DNA from: Paenibacillus sp.
GTDB lineage: Bacteria > Bacillota > Bacilli > Paenibacillales > YIM-B00363
DNA length: 64,000 nucleotides
Direction of reading: 5' to 3'
Assembly (NCBI RefSeq): GCF_031177825.1
Contig: NZ_JAPSKE010000001.1
Span: 310,001-374,000, forward strand
This document shows positions 18,734 to 26,852 of this stretch, piece after piece; position 1 is the stretch's first letter, and each line of letters starts with the position of its first letter. The notes beneath the pieces were generated by a model. It did no database searches. It was not told the origin of the DNA and worked only from the letters and a program-made list of their open reading frames with translations. Both the position numbers and the translations under genes were made by a program.

Positions 18734-20193
18734 CAGACATGCCGCTCATTTTCGAACGCAGCGCACCGGGACGCGTCGCCTACTCGCTCCCCGCCTGCGA
18801 CGTGCCGGAGACGCCGCTCGACGAGTGGATCCCGGCCTCTCTGCTTCGGCCCGAGCCGCCGGCGCTGCCGGAGGTGTACGAGGTCGACGTTATCCGTCAT
18901 TATACGGCGTTGTCGCGGCGGAACTTCGGCGTCGACAACGGCTTTTATCCCCTAGGCTCCTGTACGATGAAATACAATCCGAAACTGAACGAAGACGTCG
19001 CGCGGTATCCCGGCTTCGCTCGCATCCATCCGTACCAGCCGGAATCGTCGATGCAAGGCGCGCTCGAGCTGCTCTACGCGCTGCAGCGAGACCTCGCGGC
19101 GGTGACCGGCATGGACCGGGTGACGCTGCAGCCGGCGGCCGGCGCGCACGGGGAGTTCACCGGCCTCATGCTCATCCGGGCGTACCACGAAAGCCGCGGC
19201 GAGACGCGCACGAAAGTGATCGTACCGGACTCGTCCCACGGCACGAACCCGGCAAGTGCAACGGCGGCCGGCTACGAGACGGTGACGATCCCGTCGAACG
19301 ATCGGGGCCTCGTCGATCTCGACGCGCTGCGAGCGGCGGTCGGCGACGACACGGCGGCGCTCATGCTGACGAACCCGAATACGCTCGGCTTGTTCGAGGA
19401 GCATATCGAAGAGATCGCATCGATCGTGCATGACGCCGGCGGGCTGTTGTATTACGACGGCGCGAATTCGAACGCCATCCTCGGCATCGCGCGCCCCGGC
19501 GACATGGGGTTCGACGTCGTGCACCTGAATCTGCATAAGACGATGAGCACGCCGCACGGGGGCGGCGGTCCCGGCGCAGGCCCGGTCGGGGTGAAGGCGC
19601 ATCTCGCGCCGTTCCTCCCGACCCCGACGGTCGAGCGTCGCGAGGACGGAACGTATTATTTCGATTATTACCGCCCGGCCACGATCGGCCGCGTAAAGGC
19701 GTATTACGGGAACTTCGGCATCCTGGTCCGCGCGTACGCATATATTCGAACGTACGGTCCGGACGGCCTGCGCCGCGTCTCCGAGCTCGCCGTGTTGAAC
19801 GCGAACTACTTGTTCCGCCGACTGGCGTCCGCATTCGACGTGCCGTTCGACCGGATCTGCAAGCACGAATTCGTATTGTCGGCGAAGTCGCTGAAGACGT
19901 CGACCGGCGTGCGAACGTTGGACGTCGCGAAGCGGTTGCTCGACTTCGGGTACCACCCGCCGACGATTTACTTCCCGATCAATATCGAGGAGTGCCTCAT
20001 GATCGAGCCGACGGAAACCGAAAGCAAACAGACGCTCGACGCGTTCGCCGATACGCTGCTTCGGATCGTCGAGGAAGCGAAGTCGGATCCGGAACTCGTC
20101 AAGAACGCGCCGTATACGACGGACGTCAGACGGTTGGACGAAGCGACGGCGGCGCGGCGGCCGGTCCTCCACTGCGTCTGCGGCGTCCCGTAA
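18730..20193 (+). CDS. gcvPB: Glycine dehydrogenase (decarboxylating) subunit 2
   Basis: 487 residues starting [18 protein letters not shown], four bases overlapping gcvPA. This is the PLP-carrying half of P-protein: the Schiff-base lysine is K270 in [17 protein letters not shown], and the [14 protein letters not shown] and [12 protein letters not shown] motifs are intact. Length and motif order match Bacillales homologs. With subunit 1 it catalyses glycine decarboxylation, the entry step of the glycine cleavage system, feeding one-carbon units to folate. The operon ends here with a strong GC hairpin. Confidence 0.95.
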   Translation: MTDMPLIFERSAPGRVAYSLPACDVPETPLDEWIPASLLRPEPPALPEVYEVDVIRHYTALSRRNFGVDNGFYPLGSCTMKYNPKLNEDVARYPGFARIHPYQPESSMQGALELLYALQRDLAAVTGMDRVTLQPAAGAHGEFTGLMLIRAYHESRGETRTKVIVPDSSHGTNPASATAAGYETVTIPSNDRGLVDLDALRAAVGDDTAALMLTNPNTLGLFEEHIEEIASIVHDAGGLLYYDGANSNAILGIARPGDMGFDVVHLNLHKTMSTPHGGGGPGAGPVGVKAHLAPFLPTPTVERREDGTYYFDYYRPATIGRVKAYYGNFGILVRAYAYIRTYGPDGLRRVSELAVLNANYLFRRLASAFDVPFDRICKHEFVLSAKSLKTSTGVRTLDVAKRLLDFGYHPPTIYFPINIEECLMIEPTETESKQTLDAFADTLLRIVEEAKSDPELVKNAPYTTDVRRLDEATAARRPVLHCVCGVP

Positions 20194-20198
20194 CGAAG

Positions 20199-20245
20199 GA
20201 GGGGCCGCCCTCGCGGACGTTGTCGACGTCTGCGGGGGCGGCCCC
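20199..20245. terminator. GC-rich hairpin between convergent gcvPB and the GIY-YIG gene
   Basis: GGGGCCGCCC...GCGGACGT pairs with ACGTC.GCGG..GGGCGGCCCC. There is no clear T run on either side, so it could be a bidirectional block or an RNA-stabilising stem rather than a classical terminator. Confidence 0.55.
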
Positions 20246-20247
20246 GA

Positions 20248-20616
20248 TTAGGAATCGTTCGGCGGTTTGTTGTACCCTTTGTCTCCGTACGGCTGCAACC
20301 GTTCGAGCCATTCGAGCTCCATTCGTTCCAGCTCTTTCTTCAAATTGTACATGCCGTCCTCCGGCGGTTTAAACAACTCCAACACTTCGTAACGGAAAGC
20401 GTCCTCGCCATACTCGTTCCAATCGTTCTGCAACGCCTTGATCCAATTGGATCCCATCTTCAGCTGGAACAAAATTCGATTTTTCATCGCGTTCACGTCC
20501 GGCGTCGTTCCGACGAACGACTTGCCGCTCTCGACGTGCACGAGCCGAAACGCGCCGGCCGGCCTCTCCGAGAGCACGTATTCCGCGGCCAACGCCTTCT
20601 TCTTTTCCTTATCCAT
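20248..20616 (-). CDS. GIY-YIG-like nuclease family protein
   Basis: 122 residues from MDKEKKKALAAEYV. A degenerate GIY-YIG core is visible: GAF at 21-23 in place of GIY and FVG at 34-36 in place of YIG. It is followed by the spacing typical of the family (NRILFQLKMGSNWIKALQND) and an EYGEDAFRYEVLE segment carrying an acidic residue in the position of the metal ligand. Small Firmicute proteins of this type lack added DNA-binding domains. Loss of both tyrosines makes nuclease activity uncertain. It overlaps the upstream DUF2087 regulator gene by 8 bp, so the two are co-expressed. Confidence 0.65.
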   Translation of the reverse strand: MDKEKKKALAAEYVLSERPAGAFRLVHVESGKSFVGTTPDVNAMKNRILFQLKMGSNWIKALQNDWNEYGEDAFRYEVLELFKPPEDGMYNLKKELERMELEWLERLQPYGDKGYNKPPNDS

Positions 20617-21406
20617 GCATCGCTTCTCCCTTCGCCCAATATTCGCTGCCGTCGTCCTTGCGATCCATGAAGCCGTACTCGATCATATATCGGCGCAGCG
20701 TCACATAGTCCGAGAACGCGTCTTTTAGCACCGCGTTCACTTCCTTCTCCGAATATATCCGATTGCGTTCGAACCGCGTCATCAGGTGACGCAGCACGGC
20801 GATCTTCCGCTTCTCCTTGGACGGGAACTCCTTGAGCGGTCCCTCGAGGCCGTACGGGAAGTACGTCTTCAGCACCTTCTCGTTCTCTTCCGCGGTCATG
20901 GCGTACCGTTCGTCGATCGTCGTCGCGGTCCGGTGAATCGGGACGAACTCCTCTTGATCGTTGTCGCCTGCGCTCGCGTTCGCCTTCGGCCGCTCGTCGA
21001 GCAGCGCCATCAACGCGAGGAATACCTTGGCTTGCTTCTCTTTCTCCCGAAGATGAAACCGATGATACCGCACCGTCGCCGGCTTGCTTCCCAGCGTCTT
21101 GGCCGTGTCCGCGTCGCTGCGCCCTTCGTAGAACAGCTGAAGCACTTCCCGCTGCACGTCCGTCAGACCGGTCCACTTCTTGTCGAGCGACAGTAAATAC
21201 TCGAACATCGATTTATGCGCCGCCGCGATATGCCGCTTCATGTACGCTTCCGCGTCGTACCAGTGCTCGCCGATCGGGAATACCCGCCCGAATTCGGCGA
21301 ACTCGCCGCACACGAGGCAGCGGTGACCGCCTTGTTCCGGGTACGTGCCGTATCCGCGCTTCAGCTCTTCAGGGCTTGCGTTCCAAAACTGCCGTTCCAA
21401 ATCCAC
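20609..21406 (-). CDS. Zinc-finger/HTH regulator with DUF2087 domain
   Basis: 265 residues, GTG start at 21406. Three parts can be seen. The N-terminal section carries a CLVC pair (30 and 33) and HIAAAH (59 and 64), a probable C2H2-type zinc site. Next is a LuxR/sigma-4-like helix-turn-helix at about 80-115 (LTDVQREVLQLFYEGRSD..., VRYHRFHLREK). The C-terminal third, about 185-258, is DUF2087, with FPYGLEGPLKEFPSKEKRK, the EKEVNAVL stretch and DYVTLRRYMIEYGF. The architecture points to a DNA-binding regulator whose ligand is unknown. Its promoter holds dyads suited to autoregulation, and the GIY-YIG gene overlaps its end. Confidence 0.82.
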   Translation of the reverse strand: MDLERQFWNASPEELKRGYGTYPEQGGHRCLVCGEFAEFGRVFPIGEHWYDAEAYMKRHIAAAHKSMFEYLLSLDKKWTGLTDVQREVLQLFYEGRSDADTAKTLGSKPATVRYHRFHLREKEKQAKVFLALMALLDERPKANASAGDNDQEEFVPIHRTATTIDERYAMTAEENEKVLKTYFPYGLEGPLKEFPSKEKRKIAVLRHLMTRFERNRIYSEKEVNAVLKDAFSDYVTLRRYMIEYGFMDRKDDGSEYWAKGEAMHG

Positions 21407-21428
21407 CTCTTTACACTCTCCCTACATG

Positions 21429-21499
21429 GTTTGTATCTGTTTGCCACCATACAAACAATATACACCGATGTTGGAACCGGGTCAACATTTCACCAACAT
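21429..21499 (-). promoter_or_regulatory. Sigma-A promoter with two operator-like dyads upstream of the DUF2087 regulator
   Basis: In minus sense the promoter is -35 TTGACC (21480-21485), a 17-bp spacer and -10 TATATT (21457-21462). Just downstream is an 8-bp inverted repeat GTTTGTAT / ATACAAAC (21429-21456). A second dyad, ATGTTG / CAACAT (21468-21488), plus an additional CAACAT (21494-21499), overlaps and flanks the -35. The layout suits autorepression. Confidence 0.7.
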
Positions 21500-21566
21500 A
21501 TTTTCATTTTGTTTGTGAATCAAACCTTTCTAGCGACCAGATCCGCTAATAGAGTTCGGACTTCGT

Positions 21567-21720
21567 GAATTGGAGCGCCTCTCCTCAATTTTTAGGGCAC
21601 TCCGCCCCGATAATTGAGGAACTGCTCCCCAATTGCATCCCTAACGTAAGTTCGTCTCGGTAAGCAGCCAACATATTGGGGCGCTACTCCTCGCAATTTT
21701 GGGCAAGTCGCTCTGAGGAA
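21567..21720 (-). repeat. Composite intergenic repeat, copy A (inverted relative to copy B)
   Basis: This noncoding stretch holds hairpin-like subunits of 22-25 bp built on ATTG(A/G)GG...CC(C/T)CAAT. Three lie at 21568-21634, then comes a 38-bp unrelated spacer (21635-21672), then two more to about 21720. Read on the minus strand, the subunit order and spacer length match copy B at 32056-32232. One subunit here agrees with its counterpart in B at 21 of 23 positions (AATTGGGGAG.AGTTCCTCAA). The remaining sequence between 21500 and 21755 shows no gene. Confidence 0.7.
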
Positions 21721-21756
21721 TATTACGAAAATCCTCTTTTCCATGGTCAGCCATAG

Positions 21757-21789
21757 AAAAAAAAGACCGGAGCGCGTTGCGCGCCCCGG
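21757..21789 (-). terminator. Terminator of the 21797-23194 binding-protein gene
   Basis: A CCGGAGCGCG / CGCGCCCCGG stem with a 3-nt loop is followed in minus sense by TC and a run of T (eight A on +). Confidence 0.8.
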
Positions 21790-21796
21790 CCTCCAG

Positions 21797-23194
21797 TCAT
21801 TCGGTTCCTTCTTCTTCGTTAGCGAACGCTGCATCCAACGCCGCTTGCCCTTCCGTCTCCATGAACGCGAGTGCCTCGTCGATCGTCGTTTCTTCTTTCG
21901 TCAGCGCCGTCCAATGCTTCTCCATCAACGGGTAGAACGCCGCGTCGAACCCCGAAGGAATCTTTTCGACCCCCGGAATCGTCTGCCTCTCCGAGCTCGG
22001 CGATAACGCATAGAACGCTTCAAGGCGTTTGCCCTCGTCGTTCCGGATATATTCCGTCCGGATCGGCAGTCCGCTCACGACCGGGAACCGGGACGTCGCT
22101 TTCGTAAACTCGTCGGAATGAACGAACTTGACGAACGCCCATGCCGCGTCTACGTTCGTCGAGCGGGCATGAATCGCGAAGATGTCGTTGAATTGGAACG
22201 ACGACGTCTCGTTCGGCGCATCCGGGTTGATCGGTTCCGTCACGACGTCCCAATCGAGCTCGGCAGCTTCCTCCAACCGATTCATGCCTTCGGCCAACTC
22301 TTGCAAATAATACGAATAACTAAGCTTCATCGCGAGCCGTCCGGTCAAAAACAAATCCATGCGCAAGTGATCCTCGTACGTTTGGCCCATTTGCGGGTTG
22401 AACGGTTCCGGCGCGTACATCGCTTCCGAGGAGGTCAGACGCAGGGCCGTCTCCGCGACGCGTCTCCAGGCGTCGGTGTCGAGCGTGACCTTCTTCGCGT
22501 TCAAGTCGAGATACTGCAGCCCCTGCTCCCGGCCCAGCTGCAGAAATGCGCCGACGCCGGCGCCGCCGAACGCGTCCAAGCCGTACACCCGCTCGTCCGC
22601 TTCGCCGTCTGTCGGGAATAGCTCCGCTTTCGCGATCAACTCGTCCCAAGTCATGCCGTCGGTCGGCGGAGCGATGCCGTAACTTTCGAACATCGCCTTG
22701 TTGTAGAAAATCGCTTTGCTGGAGAAGCTCGGCGCAAGACCGTACAGCTTCCCGTTCCCGAGGGTCCGAAGCTTGTCCAACGCCGCCGGCAGCATCCCCT
22801 CGATCCAGCCTTCGTCTTGAGCGACCAACGTCTCGAGCTCGTACAGCATACCGTCTTGGAACAACGGATCGAAGAAATATTCGTTAATGAGCAGGACGTC
22901 CGGCTGCTCTTCTTCGATCAGCTTACGCATCGCGTCGATCGGGTTCGTATCGGGACTGTACATCCCTTGCGTCGAGACGACCTCGAGCTCGATATTCGGG
23001 TGCTGCATCATGAACAGGTTCCCGAACTGTTGATAGAACGCTCGCTCGTCCCAATACATCACTTTAATCGTTGCGCTCTCTTCTTCCGGATCGTCCGGCG
23101 CGCCTCCGAACGAACATGCGGCCAGCGCCGCCCCTAACGTCAGGATCAGCGCGATCGCCGTCCCGATTTTCCAAGTGAACCTTCCAAAAGTCAA
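21797..23194 (-). CDS. Extracellular solute-binding lipoprotein, family 1 (orphan ABC component)
   Basis: 465 residues from a TTG start at 23194, preceded by ACGGAGGGGAAACGAA. A lipoprotein signal peptide is clear: charged MTFGRFTWK, hydrophobic core, and lipobox LAAC with the modified Cys at 27. The mature protein has the two-lobe family-1 binding-protein pattern (IKVMYWDERAFYQQF at the start, WDELIAKAELFPTD, FQFNDIFAIHARS, and ALAFMETEGQAALDAAF at the end), as in oligosaccharide uptake systems. No permease or ATPase gene is adjacent, so it must work with components encoded elsewhere or act as a sensor. A hairpin follows. Confidence 0.87.
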   Translation of the reverse strand: MTFGRFTWKIGTAIALILTLGAALAACSFGGAPDDPEEESATIKVMYWDERAFYQQFGNLFMMQHPNIELEVVSTQGMYSPDTNPIDAMRKLIEEEQPDVLLINEYFFDPLFQDGMLYELETLVAQDEGWIEGMLPAALDKLRTLGNGKLYGLAPSFSSKAIFYNKAMFESYGIAPPTDGMTWDELIAKAELFPTDGEADERVYGLDAFGGAGVGAFLQLGREQGLQYLDLNAKKVTLDTDAWRRVAETALRLTSSEAMYAPEPFNPQMGQTYEDHLRMDLFLTGRLAMKLSYSYYLQELAEGMNRLEEAAELDWDVVTEPINPDAPNETSSFQFNDIFAIHARSTNVDAAWAFVKFVHSDEFTKATSRFPVVSGLPIRTEYIRNDEGKRLEAFYALSPSSERQTIPGVEKIPSGFDAAFYPLMEKHWTALTKEETTIDEALAFMETEGQAALDAAFANEEEGTE

Positions 23195-23260
23195 TTCGTT
23201 TCCCCTCCGTAGTCCGCCTATCTTTTCCAAAAATATAGACGTACGGAAAGCGGAAAAGGT

Positions 23261-24586
23261 TCACACCAATAACTGAAATAAATCCGGGTGATCCTTCAAC
23301 GTTAGAAAGGAGATCCCCTTCTCCCGCATTCGGGACACGAGCGGCTCGTAGTCGCTCGGCGACTTCAGCTCGATGCCGACGAGTGCCGGGCCGTTCTCCT
23401 TGCTGCTCTTCTTCGTATACTCGAAGCGGGCGATATCGTCGTCCGGCCCGAGGACGCCATCCAGAAATTCTCGCAAAGCCCCGGCGCGCTGCGGGAAGTT
23501 AATGACGAAGTAGTGCTTCAACCCTTCGTACAACAGCGACCGCTCTTTAACCTCTTGCATGCGGTCGATGTCATTGTTTCCGCCGCTGATGACGCAGACG
23601 ACCGTCTTGCCCTTCAGAGCGTCGCGGTACGCGTCCAACGCTGCGACCGGCAGCGCGCCCGCGGGCTCGACGACGATCGCATTCTCGTTGTACAGCTCCA
23701 GCATCGTCGTACATACCTTGCCCTCGGGCACGACGATCATGTCGTCAAGCAGCTCCCGGCAAATCGCGTACGTCAGCTCGCCCGCCCGCTTCACCGCGGC
23801 GCCGTCGACGAATCGGTCGATCTCCTCGAGCGAGACGATCTCGCCGCGGTCGAGCGCGGTCCGCATCGTCGGCGCGCCCGTCGCCTCGACGCCGATGAGG
23901 CGCGTCCCCGGGCTCAGCTTCTTCACGTACGACGCGACGCCGGCCGCGAGACCGCCGCCGCCGACGCCGACGAACACGTAGTCGATCGGCTCCTGCGAGG
24001 CGCCGACGATCTCCGCGCCTACCGTGCCTTGTCCGGCGATGATCGCCGGATGGTCGAACGGATGCACGAACGTCATGTCGCGCTCCTCGCCGTAGCGGAC
24101 CGCCTCCGCCAGGGCATCGTCGAACGTATCGCCGACGAGCCGGATCGCGACCTGCTTCCCGCCGAATCGCTCGACCTGCGACACCTTCTGCTTCGGCGTC
24201 GTCGCCGGCATGAAGATCGCGCCGGGAATGCCGAGAGCGCTGCAGGAATAGGCGACGCCCTGCGCATGGTTGCCCGCGCTGGCGCAGACGACGCCGCGGC
24301 GCGCGACGTCCTCCGGCAAGCTTCGAATAAAGTTATAGGCTCCGCGAATTTTGAAGGAGCGCACGATTTGCAAATCTTCGCGTTTCAAATAGACGTTGCA
24401 GCCGTACCGCTGCGACAGCACCGCGTTGCGCTGCAACGGGGTTTCTACGATCTGTTCCTTCACCCGGGAATGGGCGATGAGAATATCTTCGATTCGGATA
24501 AGGGGAGCGTCCACTGCGGCATGACACCTTCTGTCTATGAATTGAGCGGGGACCCGGCTCGCCGGCCGAGCCGCCTGTGAAACCAT
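23261..24586 (-). CDS. ilvA: Threonine ammonia-lyase (threonine dehydratase)
   Basis: 441 residues from the ATG at 24586, five bases after the stop of the DUF2252 gene. PLP is held by K79 in RSFKIRGAYN. The serine/threonine-binding SAGNHAQGVA and glycine-rich GGGGLAAG phosphate loop are intact. The C-terminal 90 residues form one ACT-like regulatory domain (KHYFVINFPQRAGALREFL), as in Bacillales IlvA, rather than the two of Escherichia. The product 2-oxobutyrate feeds isoleucine synthesis. A GTG at 24514 with AAGGTG upstream would remove the poorly conserved first 24 residues and is a real alternative start. Confidence 0.9.
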   Translation of the reverse strand: MVSQAARPASRVPAQFIDRRCHAAVDAPLIRIEDILIAHSRVKEQIVETPLQRNAVLSQRYGCNVYLKREDLQIVRSFKIRGAYNFIRSLPEDVARRGVVCASAGNHAQGVAYSCSALGIPGAIFMPATTPKQKVSQVERFGGKQVAIRLVGDTFDDALAEAVRYGEERDMTFVHPFDHPAIIAGQGTVGAEIVGASQEPIDYVFVGVGGGGLAAGVASYVKKLSPGTRLIGVEATGAPTMRTALDRGEIVSLEEIDRFVDGAAVKRAGELTYAICRELLDDMIVVPEGKVCTTMLELYNENAIVVEPAGALPVAALDAYRDALKGKTVVCVISGGNNDIDRMQEVKERSLLYEGLKHYFVINFPQRAGALREFLDGVLGPDDDIARFEYTKKSSKENGPALVGIELKSPSDYEPLVSRMREKGISFLTLKDHPDLFQLLV

Positions 24587-24590
24587 AATT

Positions 24591-25964
24591 TCATACGAGC
24601 TCCGATTTATCAAGCCGCCGCTCGTCGAATCGGCGCTGGACGAGCTGTTGGAAAATTCCGTAATCCTCGTGTACTTGCGCGGCGTAATTCATCGCCCATA
24701 GCGACAGCGTATCCGCGAACTTGTCCGGATCCGGCCCCATCGCTTCGGCGATTTCCGCCTCCGCATGGTAATCGAGGATGCCCTCGCGATCCCGCAACTC
24801 GTTGTCGGCGCGGGAATGAATTTTCGCCGTGATGCGTCCCATCAGCTTCAGCGTCGTCAATAGATCGTCGTGCGTACGGATTTTCTCGAGCTTCAGCCGC
24901 TTCTTGAACGGAGATCGCTCGCGGACGTAGAAGTGCCGATCGGCGATCGTAAACCACCCCAAGAACGGATCGGCCGCGTGCTGCATCGCCCGCTGCGTGG
25001 CGGCGACGCGGCGACCGTGATGCGCGTAGCGCTCCCAGAACGGCTCGCTGTACGGCAGGAAGTACGCAGGTACCGGCGCCCGTACCTCCTTCGCTTCGAG
25101 TACGATGTCGTCGGTTCCTTCTGTATCCCGATGGCCCTCGATAAGCACGTAATACCGGTCGAGGCCGATCGATGCCGTGCCCGAGCCGTGTTTGACCGCC
25201 ACATCTTTAATGGCATAAAACATCTCGTCGGCAGCCCGCGTCGATTCATTTAAAGTTGTTAAATATTCACGCCATGAATTTTCTAATTCATTGCGCTCCT
25301 CCGCTTCGGCGGGCACGAGCTCCGCGGTGCGGCTGAACTTCCGCAGCGCCGACGTTCGTTCCGTCACCTCTTCGAGGAACGCGGCGGATGAACGGCTTTC
25401 CTGCTTCTTCAGCAGCTTGCGGATCGGACCCGACGTATGCTCCGCCGTGAACAGCATCGACTGCATATCGTCCTTCCGCGCAGCGAACCGGCGAATCTGC
25501 TTGTTATAGGACTTCAGATACGTATGGATCGCCTCGTCCGTCTGTTCCTCGTCGAACTGGAGCGACTCGCAAACAAGCTTAATGCTGACGCTCATCCGAA
25601 GCAGATCGTACAAATAAGAGCCTAGATAGCCTTCATCGAAATCATTAATGTCGTAAACGATCTCGCCGCCGCCGCTTCGGAACGCGCCGAAATTTTCGAA
25701 ATGCAAGTCTCCCTGTATCCAAGTCGGCTTATCCGTCGGCGTATGGTACGGGAACGGCACGTGCGCCACGTCGAAATAAAACAAATACGCGCTTCCGCGG
25801 TAAAAGCGGAAGGCGCTCTCCGCCATCTTCTTGTATTTCGCGGCGCGGGCTTCCGTCGTCAGCTCCATCAGCCCTTCGTCGAAGTCGTCCAAAATCGCCT
25901 CGACGATCTGGGCGCGGATCGTGCTGCGCATCTTACGAACGCGTTCGGGGTTATACCGATTCAT
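24591..25964 (-). CDS. DUF2252 family protein
   Basis: 457 residues starting MNRYNPERVRKMR, with AGAGGTGGAAG upstream. The family hallmarks are present: FYRGSAYLFYFD near residue 53, the WIQGDLHFENFGAF motif near 82-95, which resembles the catalytic loop of APH-type kinases (HGDLH-N), and YDINDFDEGYLG just after it, in the position of a DFG-like metal site. This suggests a kinase fold, but no activity is established for DUF2252. The protein is soluble. Its stop lies five bases before the ilvA start, so the two genes are probably co-translated. Confidence 0.85.
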   Translation of the reverse strand: MNRYNPERVRKMRSTIRAQIVEAILDDFDEGLMELTTEARAAKYKKMAESAFRFYRGSAYLFYFDVAHVPFPYHTPTDKPTWIQGDLHFENFGAFRSGGGEIVYDINDFDEGYLGSYLYDLLRMSVSIKLVCESLQFDEEQTDEAIHTYLKSYNKQIRRFAARKDDMQSMLFTAEHTSGPIRKLLKKQESRSSAAFLEEVTERTSALRKFSRTAELVPAEAEERNELENSWREYLTTLNESTRAADEMFYAIKDVAVKHGSGTASIGLDRYYVLIEGHRDTEGTDDIVLEAKEVRAPVPAYFLPYSEPFWERYAHHGRRVAATQRAMQHAADPFLGWFTIADRHFYVRERSPFKKRLKLEKIRTHDDLLTTLKLMGRITAKIHSRADNELRDREGILDYHAEAEIAEAMGPDPDKFADTLSLWAMNYAAQVHEDYGIFQQLVQRRFDERRLDKSELV

Positions 25965-26033
25965 CGAGCTTCCACCTCTTCCCGTCGGTTTATGGAGTCA
26001 TCATACATGGAAAAGGTTCCCTCCACAACCGTC

Positions 26034-26780
26034 TCATGTCGCGGACGTCAATTCCCGCAGCGTCTCGCCGATCGATTCGCGGAAGATCGCTCCGGCCCGG
26101 CGGTCGTACCCCGTCTCGTCGCGGTTGATCAGAACGAGACGCGCCCCGCGGAATTCATCGACGAGTCCCGCCGCCGGATATACGGTCAACGACGTTCCTC
26201 CGACGATCAGCAGATCCGCCCCGCGAATCGCCTCGAGCGCCCCCGCCCATGTCGCTTGATCGAGCGGCTCCTCGTACAGTACGACGTCCGGTTTCACGAC
26301 GCCGGCGCACGCCGAACACCGTGGGACGACGCCGTCGAGCGCCAGCATGCTCTCAAGATCGTAGAACGCGCCGCAATCTATACACCGGTTCCGGCGAACG
26401 GACCCGTGCAGCTCGAACACCGTCCGGCTTCCCGCCGCTTGATGAAGCCCGTCGATGTTTTGCGTGACGACCGCCTTCAGCTTTCCGCCCCGCTCGAGCG
26501 CCGCCAACGCGCGATGCGCCGCGTTCGGAGCCGCATCTTTATATATCATCCGGCTCTTGTAAAACTCGAAGAACGACTCCGTATGCTCCATGAAGTACGT
26601 ATGCGACAGCATGACCTCCGGCGGCACGCCTTTCCCTTGCGCCTCGTTGTATAAGCCCGCCGCGGACCGGAAGTCGGGAATGCCGCTTTCGGTCGACGTC
26701 CCGGCGCCGCCGAAGAAGACGATGCGTTCGCTGTCCGCGATCCATTCTTTCACCTTTTTCAACTCGGTTCCGTTGTCCAT
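26034..26780 (-). CDS. NAD-dependent protein deacylase (sirtuin)
   Basis: 248 residues. Sirtuin motifs are complete: GGAGTSTESGIPDFR (about 24-38) for NAD, QNIDGLH (107-113), the catalytic H125 in ELHGS, and a zinc site with C133, C136, C155 and C158. The later GTSLTVYPA and INRDE segments bind ribose. The enzyme removes acetyl or other acyl groups from lysines, producing nicotinamide and O-acyl-ADP-ribose. The next gene downstream of the hairpin at 26802-26832 belongs to acetyl-CoA synthetase, a classic sirtuin target in Bacillus and Salmonella, so the neighbourhood is functionally sensible. Confidence 0.92.
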   Translation of the reverse strand: MDNGTELKKVKEWIADSERIVFFGGAGTSTESGIPDFRSAAGLYNEAQGKGVPPEVMLSHTYFMEHTESFFEFYKSRMIYKDAAPNAAHRALAALERGGKLKAVVTQNIDGLHQAAGSRTVFELHGSVRRNRCIDCGAFYDLESMLALDGVVPRCSACAGVVKPDVVLYEEPLDQATWAGALEAIRGADLLIVGGTSLTVYPAAGLVDEFRGARLVLINRDETGYDRRAGAIFRESIGETLRELTSAT

Positions 26781-26801
26781 CTCGCCAGAAGCCTCCTCTA
26801 C

Positions 26802-26832
26802 AAAAAAAGGAACGGGCTCTTCAGCCCGCTCC
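26802..26832 (-). terminator. Terminator of acsA
   Basis: A GGAACGGGCT / AGCCCGCTCC stem is followed in minus sense by seven T. It separates acsA from the downstream sirtuin gene. Confidence 0.8.
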
Positions 26833-26852
26833 GCCCTGCTATAACGATACCA

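Noticed and set aside
24586..24613. TTG at 24613 as the start of ilvA
   Set aside because: It would overlap the DUF2252 coding end by over 20 bases with a less suitable ribosome site than the ATG at 24586.
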